Shown: positions 16,030 through 24,847 of the stretch, piece by piece
Numbering within the stretch: the first letter of the stretch is position 1
How the letters are laid out: every line of letters begins with the position of its first letter
From: an uncultured Spirochaetales bacterium
GTDB taxonomy: Bacteria; Spirochaetota; Spirochaetia; Sphaerochaetales; Sphaerochaetaceae
Assembly (NCBI GenBank): GCA_944390045.1
Contig: CALXOO010000011.1
Span: 1-50,382, forward strand
Direction: 5' to 3'
DNA length: 50,382 bases
Program-made: the position numbers and the translations under genes
Notes under the pieces: model-generated
What the model was told of the DNA's origin: nothing
Seen by the model: the letters and a program-made list of their open reading frames with translations, nothing else
Database searches by the model: none

Positions 16030-19000
16030 CAGTCTCACCGCTGCTGTTCCAGAACACATACGGGGACTTCTCCCGCAGATAGAAAAGCGTTCCGACGCAC
16101 TTTCTGTGGAAGATGTCCTCCATTGCCCTGAGGTAGGTCACGACCTGCCTCTTGTGTTTCTCACGGCTCCTTGATCTGTCGCTCTTGTAGTCAACGACCA
16201 GCAGGACATCGCCAAAATCCACCAGAAGGTCGACCACGCCTTCCCATACTGTCTGTTCTGCCTCATCCCACGAGAAGAAGCGGTATTCAGTGCGCATCGG
16301 GAAACGGGAAATGTCCTTATAGAACCCGGAAGAGAGGAAGTTGTCCGCAAGCTCTTCCAGATCCTTTCTGGCAAGTCTGCCTTCCGGCCCGGAGAAAAGA
16401 GGTGCGCTGAAGACCTGGCCGGCATCGAGGCCGCTGACCGTCATCTCGAGATAGGCATGCACTGCCGTGCCGAAGGCGGCGGCACGCTCGCTGTCCGTCC
16501 ACAGTCCATCGCTTGCGAGCGCACAGAGCATCTCGTCATCATCGGCACTGAGATCATCGTCACTGGGCCGGGCAGTCGCGGGACGCGAGGTGAAAGTCCT
16601 GAACTCATACTCCGAAGCCTCCTTCATCAGGGCCTCAAGCCTGTCGCGCCTGACTGAACGCGGTCTGCCCTGAGGCGCCCTGATCGGCAGCAGCCTCACG
16701 GCCGGATCCAGAGAGGAGCCGTCAGGAGACCAGCCTGCCGCACTGAGATAGGAATTGAAGAACTGGCCGTTGGCGGAGGACAGTTTCCCGTCCTTGTTCA
16801 GCTGGTACAGTCCGCTGATTACCAGATGTCTTTCAGCCCTGGTGGCAGCCACATACAGCAGTCTTCTGATCTCGGCCCCGGCTCTCGCCTTCGCATCTTC
16901 GGACAGGATGCGGTTGAGATCTTTTGCCGCAGTGGCGACCACCTGTCCCTTCCAGGAGAAGATGTATTCTGACTGCCCGCCGCTGTCACGGCTGCCGCAG
17001 CTGGCAAGGATCACGATCGGGAACTCCAGCCCCTTGCATGCATGCACTGTCATCAGCTGCACGCCCTGCCGCTGCTCGCGCAGGAATGAAACCTCGTCCA
17101 GCTTGCTGCGGCTTCCCAGGTTATCGCGCAGGAAGGCGGTGAAGGCCGTAAGCCCCAGACCCCGCTCATCATAGAGTCTGGCATAGGAGAGCAGATACTC
17201 GAAATGTTCCTCAAAGCCCTCGTAGTCACTCCGGCTTGCCAGAAAAGCCCAGTAGCCTCCCTCGTAGTACATATACGACAACAGCTGTGCCGTACTGGAG
17301 CGGAAGGCCATTGATGAGAGTCTGTCCAGCAGAGAGGAGAAGGCTGCATAGCGCCTGCTGTCCTCACCGTCAGAAAGCTGGCCGCCATTGAGGAGCGCAA
17401 GCACCGCCTCATCCGACAGCCTTGCGAAAGGACCCCTGAGACAGGCGGCAAGGGCAAGCCTGTCATCAGGGTGGACCACAAGCTGCAGGAGGCTGTAGAA
17501 ATCTCCGGATACAGCCTGCTGCATCAGAGAACGGCTCACTGTAACCTGGTAGTCCACGCCGTGGCGCTTCAGTGCCAGCTCGAAGGCGGTCTGATGAGTC
17601 GACCTGGCAAACAGGATGGCTATATCTCCGGCAGCCGGACGCCTGCCGTCCACCAGATAATCATCACTGTTCAGCATCCTCTCCACCAGCGAGGCGACGG
17701 CCTCAGCCTCGGCTTCGTCAAGTTCCAGCTCGCCGCACTCCTCTGCCAGCACTCTGCGGTCGGCGCACATGAGCGTGACTGAGGTGGAGGTATCATCCTG
17801 ATTCCAGGCCTCCGTCTGTGTGTACTGCGCCTCGAAATCCCGGTCAGAAGAGGCGAAGACCCTGCTGAAGACCCGGTTGAAATGGTCTATCAGATACCGG
17901 GTGCTCCTGTAGTTGATGCTGAGCTCCAGATGACCGCCCGGCTGTCTTCCGATTTCCTTCTGGAGATTGCGGAAGACAGAGACATCAGCTCCTCGGAAAA
18001 GATAGATGCTCTGCTTTTCGTCCCCGACGAAGAAGAGCTTTGACTCCTCAAGCTCATCGATGGTCGGCACCCGTCCGTCACAGGACAGGTCCAGCCTCTC
18101 ACTCAGCAGATAAAGCAGGTCCCTCTGCTGGCTGTTGTTGTCCTGAAACTCATCGATCATGATGTACTTGAAGCTTTCCTTGAAATGCTTCCTGACACCG
18201 GCATTGGTCTTCAGGATATCGATGGCAAGGGCCATGGCGTCTGCGAAGCCGATGGCGGCCGTACGCCGCTTCTCGGCATTGAGCAGCAGGGAAAACTTGT
18301 ATACGGCATTCTGCAGCGGACTCTCCACCCCCTCTTCCAGCACCTTGACCAGCACATCATACTTCCCGGCAAGCGGCCTTGCGGTGTCGATCCACGCCTT
18401 GTCATCCGCTGTGGCGGCACGCTTGTCAAAGGCACATACATCTGATACCGGGGAGAGTTCCTCCAGCCTGGAAAGGGACAGCTCTGCCGCCGCCCGGTTC
18501 TTCTCGCTCTTAGCATCAGTCAGATGCCCCAGTGCCTCGCAGAGCTTCTCCTTTGCATCCAGGAGCATGGGCTCCAGACTCTCATGCAGGAGAGCGGCAG
18601 CCCTGGCGGGACTGCAGTCATCCACCAGTGTCACACTGGAATCTATCACGGAAAAGAACCTGTCGACGACATCAGAAGGGCTGTACAGGGCTGCCAGGGC
18701 AGCTGTCTCCCTCCTGTTTGCGGCTTTCGAGAAAAAACTGTCAGCCAGACGCATGAGTCTGCGCCGTCTCGCGATCGCATCATCCTCCAGCGTAAAACTT
18801 GAGACAAGGCCGTAGCGCATGCAGTCCAGGCGCACGATACGGGACACAAATGCATCAAGCGTGGAAATCGTGGCGTCAAGCAGCCGCGACCTCTCACTGT
18901 CATCGACCAGAGGGCTTCCGCTCACGAGCCGCTTGATTCTCTCGTTCATCTCAAGAGCCGCCTTCCTTGTGAAGGTGAGCGTCAGTATCTCATCACAGTG

Positions 19001-19165
19001 TGCCCGCCTCTCCGCCACAAGACGCAGGAAGCGGATGGACAGCACAGTCGTCTTTCCGCTTCCGGCACCTGCGGACACGACAGTGTTTCCATCGGCCATC
19101 ACGGCCGCGTACTGCATGTCATCAAGCCTCTTTCCGGCAGCCTTCTCCAGTTCTTCCCTTGTCAT
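15992..19165 (-). CDS. addA: AddA-type helicase-nuclease subunit
   Basis: 1057 residues. UvrD-type helicase motifs run in order: SAGAGSGKTT (31-40), TFTRKAALEMNERI, MIDEFQDNNSQQRDLL, FVGDEKQSIYLFRGAD, SINYRSTRYLI, MTVHACKGLEFPIVIL and YVAATRAERHLVISG. The C-terminus is a RecB-like nuclease: AFGTAVHAYLEMTV, then GVVDLLVDFGDVLLVVDYKS with the Asp and Asp-x-Lys metal-binding residues. With AddB it resects double-strand breaks for RecA loading. The ATG overlaps the addB stop by 4 bp. Its 3' end overlaps malY by 38 bp. Confidence 0.9.
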   Translation of the reverse strand: MTREELEKAAGKRLDDMQYAAVMADGNTVVSAGAGSGKTTVLSIRFLRLVAERRAHCDEILTLTFTRKAALEMNERIKRLVSGSPLVDDSERSRLLDATISTLDAFVSRIVRLDCMRYGLVSSFTLEDDAIARRRRLMRLADSFFSKAANRRETAALAALYSPSDVVDRFFSVIDSSVTLVDDCSPARAAALLHESLEPMLLDAKEKLCEALGHLTDAKSEKNRAAAELSLSRLEELSPVSDVCAFDKRAATADDKAWIDTARPLAGKYDVLVKVLEEGVESPLQNAVYKFSLLLNAEKRRTAAIGFADAMALAIDILKTNAGVRKHFKESFKYIMIDEFQDNNSQQRDLLYLLSERLDLSCDGRVPTIDELEESKLFFVGDEKQSIYLFRGADVSVFRNLQKEIGRQPGGHLELSINYRSTRYLIDHFNRVFSRVFASSDRDFEAQYTQTEAWNQDDTSTSVTLMCADRRVLAEECGELELDEAEAEAVASLVERMLNSDDYLVDGRRPAAGDIAILFARSTHQTAFELALKRHGVDYQVTVSRSLMQQAVSGDFYSLLQLVVHPDDRLALAACLRGPFARLSDEAVLALLNGGQLSDGEDSRRYAAFSSLLDRLSSMAFRSSTAQLLSYMYYEGGYWAFLASRSDYEGFEEHFEYLLSYARLYDERGLGLTAFTAFLRDNLGSRSKLDEVSFLREQRQGVQLMTVHACKGLEFPIVILASCGSRDSGGQSEYIFSWKGQVVATAAKDLNRILSEDAKARAGAEIRRLLYVAATRAERHLVISGLYQLNKDGKLSSANGQFFNSYLSAAGWSPDGSSLDPAVRLLPIRAPQGRPRSVRRDRLEALMKEASEYEFRTFTSRPATARPSDDDLSADDDEMLCALASDGLWTDSERAAAFGTAVHAYLEMTVSGLDAGQVFSAPLFSGPEGRLARKDLEELADNFLSSGFYKDISRFPMRTEYRFFSWDEAEQTVWEGVVDLLVDFGDVLLVVDYKSDRSRSREKHKRQVVTYLRAMEDIFHRKCVGTLFYLREKSPYVFWNSSGETVSGLPQQLSQAP

Positions 19166-21648
19166 TTAGCGTAATACCTCCTGCGGCAGACTGCGGCGTA
19201 ATCACACCTCTGGCAGTTCTCACGCTGCCTCGTGAGCGGCCAGCGGCCCTCAAGGTAGCCTTCCCTTGCGCTGCGGACTGCATTCTCCATCTGACTGGTA
19301 AGGGTCTTCAGCCTCTCCTCATCGACACCGCCGCCACTTCCGGGCCTGACCTCAGGTTCCAGGCGCGGTTTTCCGTCATCCGTACGCACAAGGTAGTAGA
19401 CCAGCCTGTCACTGCTGACGCTGCCCTTTCCTTCCTTCGCCTCAAGCATCTTCCTGTACATCAGAAGCTGATAGCGCGAGGCTGAGGGTGCACTCTTCTT
19501 CTTGAAGTCCACGAGTATGTATGAATCAGCATCGGCAAGGACCGCATCCATTCTTCCGTTCAGCTCACCGTCACTCAGCGTGACCTCGCAGCCCTGTGGC
19601 ACAAGACCGCTGCCGAAGGCCTCCATCATCAGCCCGGGAAAGGCCTCCAGCCCTTCCTGATAGTTCGCTCTCACATACTCTTCCATATAACCGGTGAAGC
19701 CGGCCTTCTCCAGCTGCTGTGAGAGAAGCTGGCTGATCCGGTCCCTGTACTCGTCAAGCAGGGCCGGCACAAGCGGTTTTTTCCTGTTCTCCTCGAGAAA
19801 GAGCTCCAGCACGCCGTGCAGAAGCTGGCCGAGTGCCCTGACATCGAAATCATCAGCGCGCCACTCCTCGCTCCTGATGCGGGCGGCGGCCTCCATCGCA
19901 GCGGCGAAGGGACACTTCTCATACCTGCTCACCGCAGAATAGCTGAAACCGTTCTCAGGCACCGGCAGCGGATGGGCAAGACCGCCGTCAAGACGCAGCT
20001 GATCAGGCAGTGCCCGGAAAGCGCCGCCGCTTGCCAGAAGACTTCTGGCCTGCCGGGGGAACAGCGCTGATGAGGCATTGTGCCCGCAGTCCTCGACCCG
20101 TCCGTCCCGGGTGAAGTGAAATGGAGCCATCGCAGGGCCGGCCCAGGTCTCACGGGACGTGCTGAGCCAGACCTCGTCCGCACTGTTCGAATAGGCGGCG
20201 AACAGCGCCTCTCCAGCCTCCCAGGTCCGCCTGCGGCTGACTTCAAAGTCGTCCAGGAAGGGCCAGTCCTTCTCCTCTGCCCTGCTGTTGGCATCACTGA
20301 GGGCCAGGACAAAGCGGTGCGGAACATACAGCTGGTAGTCATGCGTGTACCTGAACACCCTGATTCCAGCGCTTCTGTGCTGGCTGACATAGCTGACAGA
20401 GGAGAGGGCGCTTATGAATATCCGCCAGATGTCCGAGGCAGGCTCATCCAGTGCCGACAGCACGGCTCTGAGGCTGTCGTACCGGTCCAGGATAAAGGAA
20501 TAGACTTCACTGTCCGCCTCGTTCCCGCGCAGCTGCTGTGACCCGAAAAGATAACTCGTCAGTCCCTGCAGGGCAGCCAGGAGCCGGTCAGGATCATTTT
20601 CCGTCGTGATCGAGCGCACATACGATTTTATCAGTCTGAAATGATCAGAAAGCTCCCTGTCGCACAGCCGCCGGGCCAGATCATGGGCACTGTCGCTCTG
20701 GATGCAGTTGTCGCACATGCGTCTGAGCAGCCGCCGGTTCAGGTCCATGACTGTTCCGGTGTACGGAAGCGACCTGTCAAGCAGCAGGGCCTCAAGTGAG
20801 CGGAAGTCAAAGTCACAGGAGGCAAGCTCCCCGACCGCACTCAGATAGCGGCCCACGGGCGTGCTGCGCAGGTCCGCATCCTTCTCGTATGACAGCGGGA
20901 TATCCCTCAGTGCGGCCTCACTGTCCAGGTATGGCCGGAGCCTGTCAACATCAGGCGATGAGATGATTATGTCCTCAAGCGGAACACCCTCAGCTCTCAG
21001 CTCGTCAAGCCGGTCGAACACCGCGGAAAGCTCAGCTCTCTCGTTGTCGAAGCGCCTGAGCACAAGCGGCTTCTCCTGCGGCACATCCAGCACCCTGACG
21101 AAATCACACTGTCCGATGGCGGAAAGCAGGCGCTGCATGTTGATCTCCGCCCCGCCCCACACAAGCCACCAGGTCTTCGCCCTGTCGCCGCGGAATGAGG
21201 CAGCACTCTTTTCAAGCCAGGACTCCTCATAGTAGCCGTACCTGTCCATAAAGTCCTGGTAGGCAGCCGCTGTCAGCATCAGATCGTGCTGAAGTCCTTC
21301 GTCCCTGAAACGCACAGCCTCCCCGTGCAGATGGGGCAGCACCGAGGCTATGTATGAGGCAAGCGCCTCGGGCGGCATCCCGTCCCCGCCAAGGCGGGAA
21401 AACCGGACACGGCTCTTCACAAATCTGTTGGCGAACACTGTCCTGACAATGCTGTCCGCGCGTTTCGCTGATCCCGTATCAGGGCTGAAGAGGGCACTGA
21501 AGGAGTCGAAGCTGATCACCCGCGATGCGTCAGCCGAGCACTTGTGCTGGCGGCACCACTCAACAATCAGATGGCGCGCCGAACGCTGGGTCGGCATGAC
21601 CAGCACATTCTCATCACTGCCAAGCAAACTGTCTATCCTCAGATCCAA
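19162..21648 (-). CDS. addB: AddB/RexB-type helicase-nuclease subunit
   Basis: 828 residues, upstream of and overlapping addA by 4 bp, the usual addB-addA order. The N-terminal motor is inactive in appearance: the Walker A position reads MPTQRSARHL with no GKT, as in RexB-like proteins. The C-terminal nuclease has LNGRMDAVLADADSYILVDF followed by KKK. Four cysteines match the AddB iron-sulfur staple: one in YEKCPF and three in the C-terminal NCQRCDYAAVC (C-x2-C-x5-C). It cuts and scans the opposite strand and recognises a Chi-like sequence, unknown here. The start is TTG at 21648 with GGAGGT 7 nt upstream. Confidence 0.85.
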   Translation of the reverse strand: MDLRIDSLLGSDENVLVMPTQRSARHLIVEWCRQHKCSADASRVISFDSFSALFSPDTGSAKRADSIVRTVFANRFVKSRVRFSRLGGDGMPPEALASYIASVLPHLHGEAVRFRDEGLQHDLMLTAAAYQDFMDRYGYYEESWLEKSAASFRGDRAKTWWLVWGGAEINMQRLLSAIGQCDFVRVLDVPQEKPLVLRRFDNERAELSAVFDRLDELRAEGVPLEDIIISSPDVDRLRPYLDSEAALRDIPLSYEKDADLRSTPVGRYLSAVGELASCDFDFRSLEALLLDRSLPYTGTVMDLNRRLLRRMCDNCIQSDSAHDLARRLCDRELSDHFRLIKSYVRSITTENDPDRLLAALQGLTSYLFGSQQLRGNEADSEVYSFILDRYDSLRAVLSALDEPASDIWRIFISALSSVSYVSQHRSAGIRVFRYTHDYQLYVPHRFVLALSDANSRAEEKDWPFLDDFEVSRRRTWEAGEALFAAYSNSADEVWLSTSRETWAGPAMAPFHFTRDGRVEDCGHNASSALFPRQARSLLASGGAFRALPDQLRLDGGLAHPLPVPENGFSYSAVSRYEKCPFAAAMEAAARIRSEEWRADDFDVRALGQLLHGVLELFLEENRKKPLVPALLDEYRDRISQLLSQQLEKAGFTGYMEEYVRANYQEGLEAFPGLMMEAFGSGLVPQGCEVTLSDGELNGRMDAVLADADSYILVDFKKKSAPSASRYQLLMYRKMLEAKEGKGSVSSDRLVYYLVRTDDGKPRLEPEVRPGSGGGVDEERLKTLTSQMENAVRSAREGYLEGRWPLTRQRENCQRCDYAAVCRRRYYAK

Positions 21649-21650
21649 AA

Positions 21651-21679
21651 TTCCACCTCCGGCCCTTTTCTGCTATGAT
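21651..21679 (+). promoter_or_regulatory. Promoter of the CPBP gene (extended -10, leaderless)
   Basis: TGCTATGAT (21671-21679) is an extended -10; a weak TTCCAC (21651-21656) lies 17 bp upstream. Eight nt separate it from the ATG at 21688 and there is no Shine-Dalgarno sequence. Only 39 bp separate this start from divergent addB, whose GGAGGT site (plus 21655-21660) sits in the spacer. Confidence 0.45.
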
Positions 21680-21687
21680 TGACCATC

Positions 21688-22530
21688 ATGCGCGCCTTCC
21701 AACTCGTGGCAATCACGGTACTGTCCACAATTTTCGGCATACTTGCAACGCCGCCAGTCTCGGCCATTCTGGCCCTGACTGCCGCAGATAGTGGCATTCT
21801 AGCATTTGTGGTGCTCAACACGCCACACATTCTGATGCTTGTCTTCGCGCTCTTCTCCTGCCGGCTGGTGATGGGCTGGAAGCCGGGCATGATACTGCGC
21901 GATGACGGGAGGGCTGACTGGAAGGTGCTCGCCTCCGGAGTGCTTTCAGCCCTTTGCGTCCTGGTTGCCGGCATGCTCCTGACTGAAGGGGTGCAGCCAG
22001 TCAGTGCCCCTGCTGCAAGGCGGCTGGCCTTCCTGTGTGCCGCACTGGTGCTGACTCCGCTGCAGGCACTCTCGGAAGAGGTGGTGTTCAGGGTCCTGCC
22101 GGTGCGTGCCGTCACGGGCGGAAGTCTGGACTGCCCGCCGTGGAGACAGATTGCAGCCAGCCTTGTCTCGGGACTGCTGTTCCTTGCCCTCCACCTTTCC
22201 AACAACGAGTTCTCGCTGGGGCTGAACAAGGTCCTTGTTGCCCTGTACTACTTCCTGTTCGGTGTCCTGGGAACGCTTACATCCTTCAGAAAAGGAGGTT
22301 TTGAGGCCGTATGGGGCGTTCATCTTGCAAACAATCTCTTTGTCGCACTTGTACTGAACTACCCCGGCAGTCCCTATGTGACGCCGAGCCTCTTCACCCG
22401 CGGCACTCCGCTGAGCATGCCAGTCCAGCTCGTTCAGCTCGTGCTTATCTTCACACTGGTAACATTCATCCCGCATCCGGGGTTTAAGAAAGAAATAAAG
22501 GAATCGGACTATGGCCAAAGGGAAATCTAA
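21688..22530 (+). CDS. CPBP-family intramembrane metalloprotease
   Basis: About 280 residues from ATG 21688 (an upstream in-frame TTG at 21679 would overlap the -10 box). Hydrophobic throughout, with the three CPBP/Abi motifs: EExxxR in LSEEVVFRVLPVR, FxxxH in LFLALHLSNNE and HxxxN in GVHLANNLFV. The family cleaves or processes peptides and lipidated substrates in the membrane and includes bacteriocin-immunity proteins. The stop lies 20 bp inside the following nuclease gene, so the two are probably co-expressed; the functional link is unknown. Confidence 0.85.
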   Translation: MRAFQLVAITVLSTIFGILATPPVSAILALTAADSGILAFVVLNTPHILMLVFALFSCRLVMGWKPGMILRDDGRADWKVLASGVLSALCVLVAGMLLTEGVQPVSAPAARRLAFLCAALVLTPLQALSEEVVFRVLPVRAVTGGSLDCPPWRQIAASLVSGLLFLALHLSNNEFSLGLNKVLVALYYFLFGVLGTLTSFRKGGFEAVWGVHLANNLFVALVLNYPGSPYVTPSLFTRGTPLSMPVQLVQLVLIFTLVTFIPHPGFKKEIKESDYGQREI

Positions 22531-23518
22531 GAAAAAGAAACATGTCGTACGCCGTCTGCTGCTGCTTGTCCTGCTTCTGCTGCTGATCTTCGTCGCGCTC
22601 TGTCTTGTCACGCCGTCACAGAAGGAAATGGCGCTCGCAGGCACTGCTGCAGGAGAAATTGCGGATCTCGAGCTTCCGTCCCCTGTCGAGGGAGAGCAGA
22701 TAATCAGGCACACAGGCTATACGCTGAGCTATAACGAGGAAGCTGAACAGCCCAGCTGGGTCGCCTACTGCCTCACCAGGGATGAGGCCTTCGGGAATGC
22801 CGCCGAGAGAGAAGACAATTTCCGTGAGGACAGGGCCGTACGCACGGGTTCGGCCACTCTGGATGACTACCGTTCAAGCGGCTATGACAGGGGCCACATG
22901 GCGCCTGCAGCCGACTTCAAATGGTCCGCAGAGGCAATGAGCGATACATTCTACCTGTCCAACATGTCACCTCAGGACGGCGGCCTGAACCGCGGGCTCT
23001 GGGCCGATCTTGAGGCCATCGTCAGGCAGATGGCCGTAGACAACGAGAAAGTCTATGTTGTCACAGGACCTGTGCTGACAGACGGTCCTTTCAGGACCAT
23101 CGGGGAGAACAAGGTCGCAGTGCCAAACCAGTACTACAAGGTCGTTCTGGACTACACAGATCCGGACATAAAGGCCATCGGCTTTGTCCTGCCAAACGAG
23201 AAATGTGAGGAGGATATCCAGTATTACGTGAGGACTGTCGACGAAGTGGAGGAGCTCACCGGACTGGACTTCTATCCTGCTCTCCCCGATGAGGTAGAAG
23301 AGATTGTCGAGTCCACGGTCGACATCCAGGCCTGGTCCTTCCGCCAGTTCAGCTCCTCATCCAGAAGCGATGACTACACTCCGGGCACCGTGACAGATTC
23401 ATCGGGTGCCACCGCAAGACTCCAGAACGCGTTCAACGAGGTCTTCTACACGATCAAGGAGGAAGTCTTCTCTGCTCTTGGTATTTCTGATCTCGCCAGG
23501 ACTTTCGGCCTGATCTGA
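22511..23518 (+). CDS. Membrane-anchored DNA/RNA non-specific endonuclease
   Basis: 335 residues. A basic N-terminus (KGKSKKKKHVVRR) and one long hydrophobic segment (about residues 15-35) suggest a signal anchor, placing the catalytic part outside the cytoplasm. The NucA/Serratia nuclease core is clear: SGYDRGHMAPAAD contains the DRGH catalytic motif, and NMSPQDGGLNRGLWADLE carries the metal-binding asparagine and second helix. It would degrade extracellular or periplasmic nucleic acid for nutrition. The last 80 residues are Ser/Asp-rich and variable. It overlaps the CPBP gene by 20 bp and is followed by a long hairpin. Confidence 0.88.
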   Translation: MAKGKSKKKKHVVRRLLLLVLLLLLIFVALCLVTPSQKEMALAGTAAGEIADLELPSPVEGEQIIRHTGYTLSYNEEAEQPSWVAYCLTRDEAFGNAAEREDNFREDRAVRTGSATLDDYRSSGYDRGHMAPAADFKWSAEAMSDTFYLSNMSPQDGGLNRGLWADLEAIVRQMAVDNEKVYVVTGPVLTDGPFRTIGENKVAVPNQYYKVVLDYTDPDIKAIGFVLPNEKCEEDIQYYVRTVDEVEELTGLDFYPALPDEVEEIVESTVDIQAWSFRQFSSSSRSDDYTPGTVTDSSGATARLQNAFNEVFYTIKEEVFSALGISDLARTFGLI

Positions 23519-23528
23519 CGGAATCACA

Positions 23529-23567
23529 TGTTCCGGCCATTGCCTGAATGTGGGAATGGCTGGAACA
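23529..23567 (+). terminator. Hairpin after the nuclease gene
   Basis: TGTTCC-g-GCCATT pairs with AATGGC-t-GGAACA across a 13-nt loop. It starts 11 bp after the nuclease stop. There is no T-run, so it may be a Rho-assisted terminator or RNA-stabilising structure. Confidence 0.4.
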
Positions 23568-23608
23568 AGCACCCCCGCTAATGATAGATTTGCCAGTTGC
23601 GAACACAT

Positions 23609-23968
23609 ATGAACATACTCAGGCAAATTGCTATCATTTTCTCCATCTGTCTTGCGGGAGAGGCTGTCAGCCAGCTGCTGCCCTTTCCCTTTCCATCGGC
23701 GATCAGTGCGATGCTGATCATGCTCGCCGCGCTAGCAAGCGGCATACTGAAAGTTGACCACATCAAGCAGAAAAGTGACTTCCTGCTGTCCAATATGGCC
23801 TTCTTCTTCATTCCGGCAGGAGTCGGCGTCATGCGCTACTTCGACACTGTCGCACCTATCTGGCTGCCGCTTCTTGTCATCATCATCGCAACGACAGTGA
23901 TCGTCTTCCTGACCACGGCGCTCGTCGTCTCGCTGGTACTCCGGCTTGAGAGAGGAGAGGCCGAGTGA
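23609..23968 (+). CDS. LrgA/CidA-family holin-like membrane protein
   Basis: About 119 residues from ATG 23609 (MNILRQIAIIFSICLAGEAV), with four hydrophobic segments and the LrgA features PFPFPSAISAMLIMLAAL and SNMAFFFIPAGVGVMRYFD. LrgA/CidA proteins pair with LrgB/CidB and modulate murein hydrolase export, pyruvate uptake or glycolate export depending on the organism. A TTG at 23597 is an alternative start: the extended -10 TGATAGATT ends at 23590, so the mRNA would begin close to that TTG. No Shine-Dalgarno sequence is seen. The stop overlaps the lrgB start. Confidence 0.85.
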   Translation: MNILRQIAIIFSICLAGEAVSQLLPFPFPSAISAMLIMLAALASGILKVDHIKQKSDFLLSNMAFFFIPAGVGVMRYFDTVAPIWLPLLVIIIATTVIVFLTTALVVSLVLRLERGEAE

Positions 23969-24648
23969 TGGAAGCTGTCTGCTCAACGCCTTTTTTCGGC
24001 ATCACGATATCGATAGTCGCCTACACCATCGGGACCTGGGTACACAGGAAGACCAGGCTGGCCATCCTCAATCCGCTGCTCATCTCCTACCTTATCATCA
24101 TTCCTTCTCTCCTGCTGCTGGACATCCCTTTGGAGTGGTATGAGGAGGGAGGACAGATCATCAGCCTGTTCCTGTCGCCGGCCACAGCAGTGCTTGCCAT
24201 CAGTGTCTATCAGCAGAGGCAGCTGATCAGAAAGCATCTTGCTGCAGTGATCGCCGGAAGCCTGGCCGCATCGGCAGTATCGATGCTGTCTGTCTGGCTC
24301 ATGTGCAGGCTCTTCGCCCTTGATGACGCGCTCACCTCTTCGCTGCTGCCCAAGAGCGTCACCACACCGATGGCGATCGCCGTCTCTGACAGCCTCGGCG
24401 GCATTGAGTCAATCACTGTCATCGCAGTGATACTCACAGGCATCTGCGGCAGCATACTCGGGCCTGTCCTGATCAGGATCTTCCGCATCAGAAACGAAAT
24501 TGCACAGGGCATGGCATTTGGAGCTGCAAGCCATGCGGTCGGGACAAGCCGGGCCGTCGAGATGGGAGAAATCCAGGGCGCGCTGTCTTCTGTCTCTCTG
24601 GTTGCAAGCGGAATCATGACAGTGCTCCTTTCGCTGCTGCTTGTCTGA
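23968..24648 (+). CDS. LrgB/CidB-family membrane protein
   Basis: About 226 residues (ATG 23968, sharing a base with the lrgA stop as TGATG; GTG 23965 also possible). Polytopic, with the LrgB signatures SLLPKSVTTPMAIAVSDSLG and FGAASHAVGTSRAVEMGE. Together with the preceding LrgA protein it forms the two-gene system whose best supported roles are three-carbon acid transport and control of cell lysis. No LytSR-type regulator is adjacent. Followed by a 199-bp spacer with several inverted repeats. Confidence 0.88.
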   Translation: MEAVCSTPFFGITISIVAYTIGTWVHRKTRLAILNPLLISYLIIIPSLLLLDIPLEWYEEGGQIISLFLSPATAVLAISVYQQRQLIRKHLAAVIAGSLAASAVSMLSVWLMCRLFALDDALTSSLLPKSVTTPMAIAVSDSLGGIESITVIAVILTGICGSILGPVLIRIFRIRNEIAQGMAFGAASHAVGTSRAVEMGEIQGALSSVSLVASGIMTVLLSLLLV

Positions 24649-24664
24649 GTACAGGACTTTGTAA

Positions 24665-24756
24665 GCAGGACTTGTTTTTCATGACCGTCCTGCAGCTGTC
24701 CATCAGTTAAAGACTTGAGTCAGGACACACAGCCAGCGCATATTCCGGACAGCTGC
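24665..24756. repeat. Overlapping inverted repeats between lrgB and the nucleoside kinase gene
   Basis: GCAGGAC (24665-24671) can pair with GTCCTGC (24687-24693), while GCAGCTGTCC (24692-24701) can pair perfectly with GGACAGCTGC (24747-24756) across 45 nt. The two stems share bases 24692-24693, so they compete slightly. It could end the lrgAB transcript or be a regulatory structure; there is no T-run after either stem. Confidence 0.3.
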
Positions 24757-24812
24757 GGCACGGGCCATTTTGTAAGGACCAGGAATTATCAGCAGCAAGG
24801 GCCGGTTTTCCT

Positions 24813-24841
24813 TTGCCGCAGCGTCAAGTCATGCATATACT
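24813..24841 (+). promoter_or_regulatory. Promoter of the nucleoside kinase gene (leaderless)
   Basis: TTGCCG (24813-24818), exactly 17 bp, TATACT (24836-24841), then 6 nt to the ATG at 24848. No ribosome-binding site fits in this space. Confidence 0.55.
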
Positions 24842-24847
24842 TCAGGT

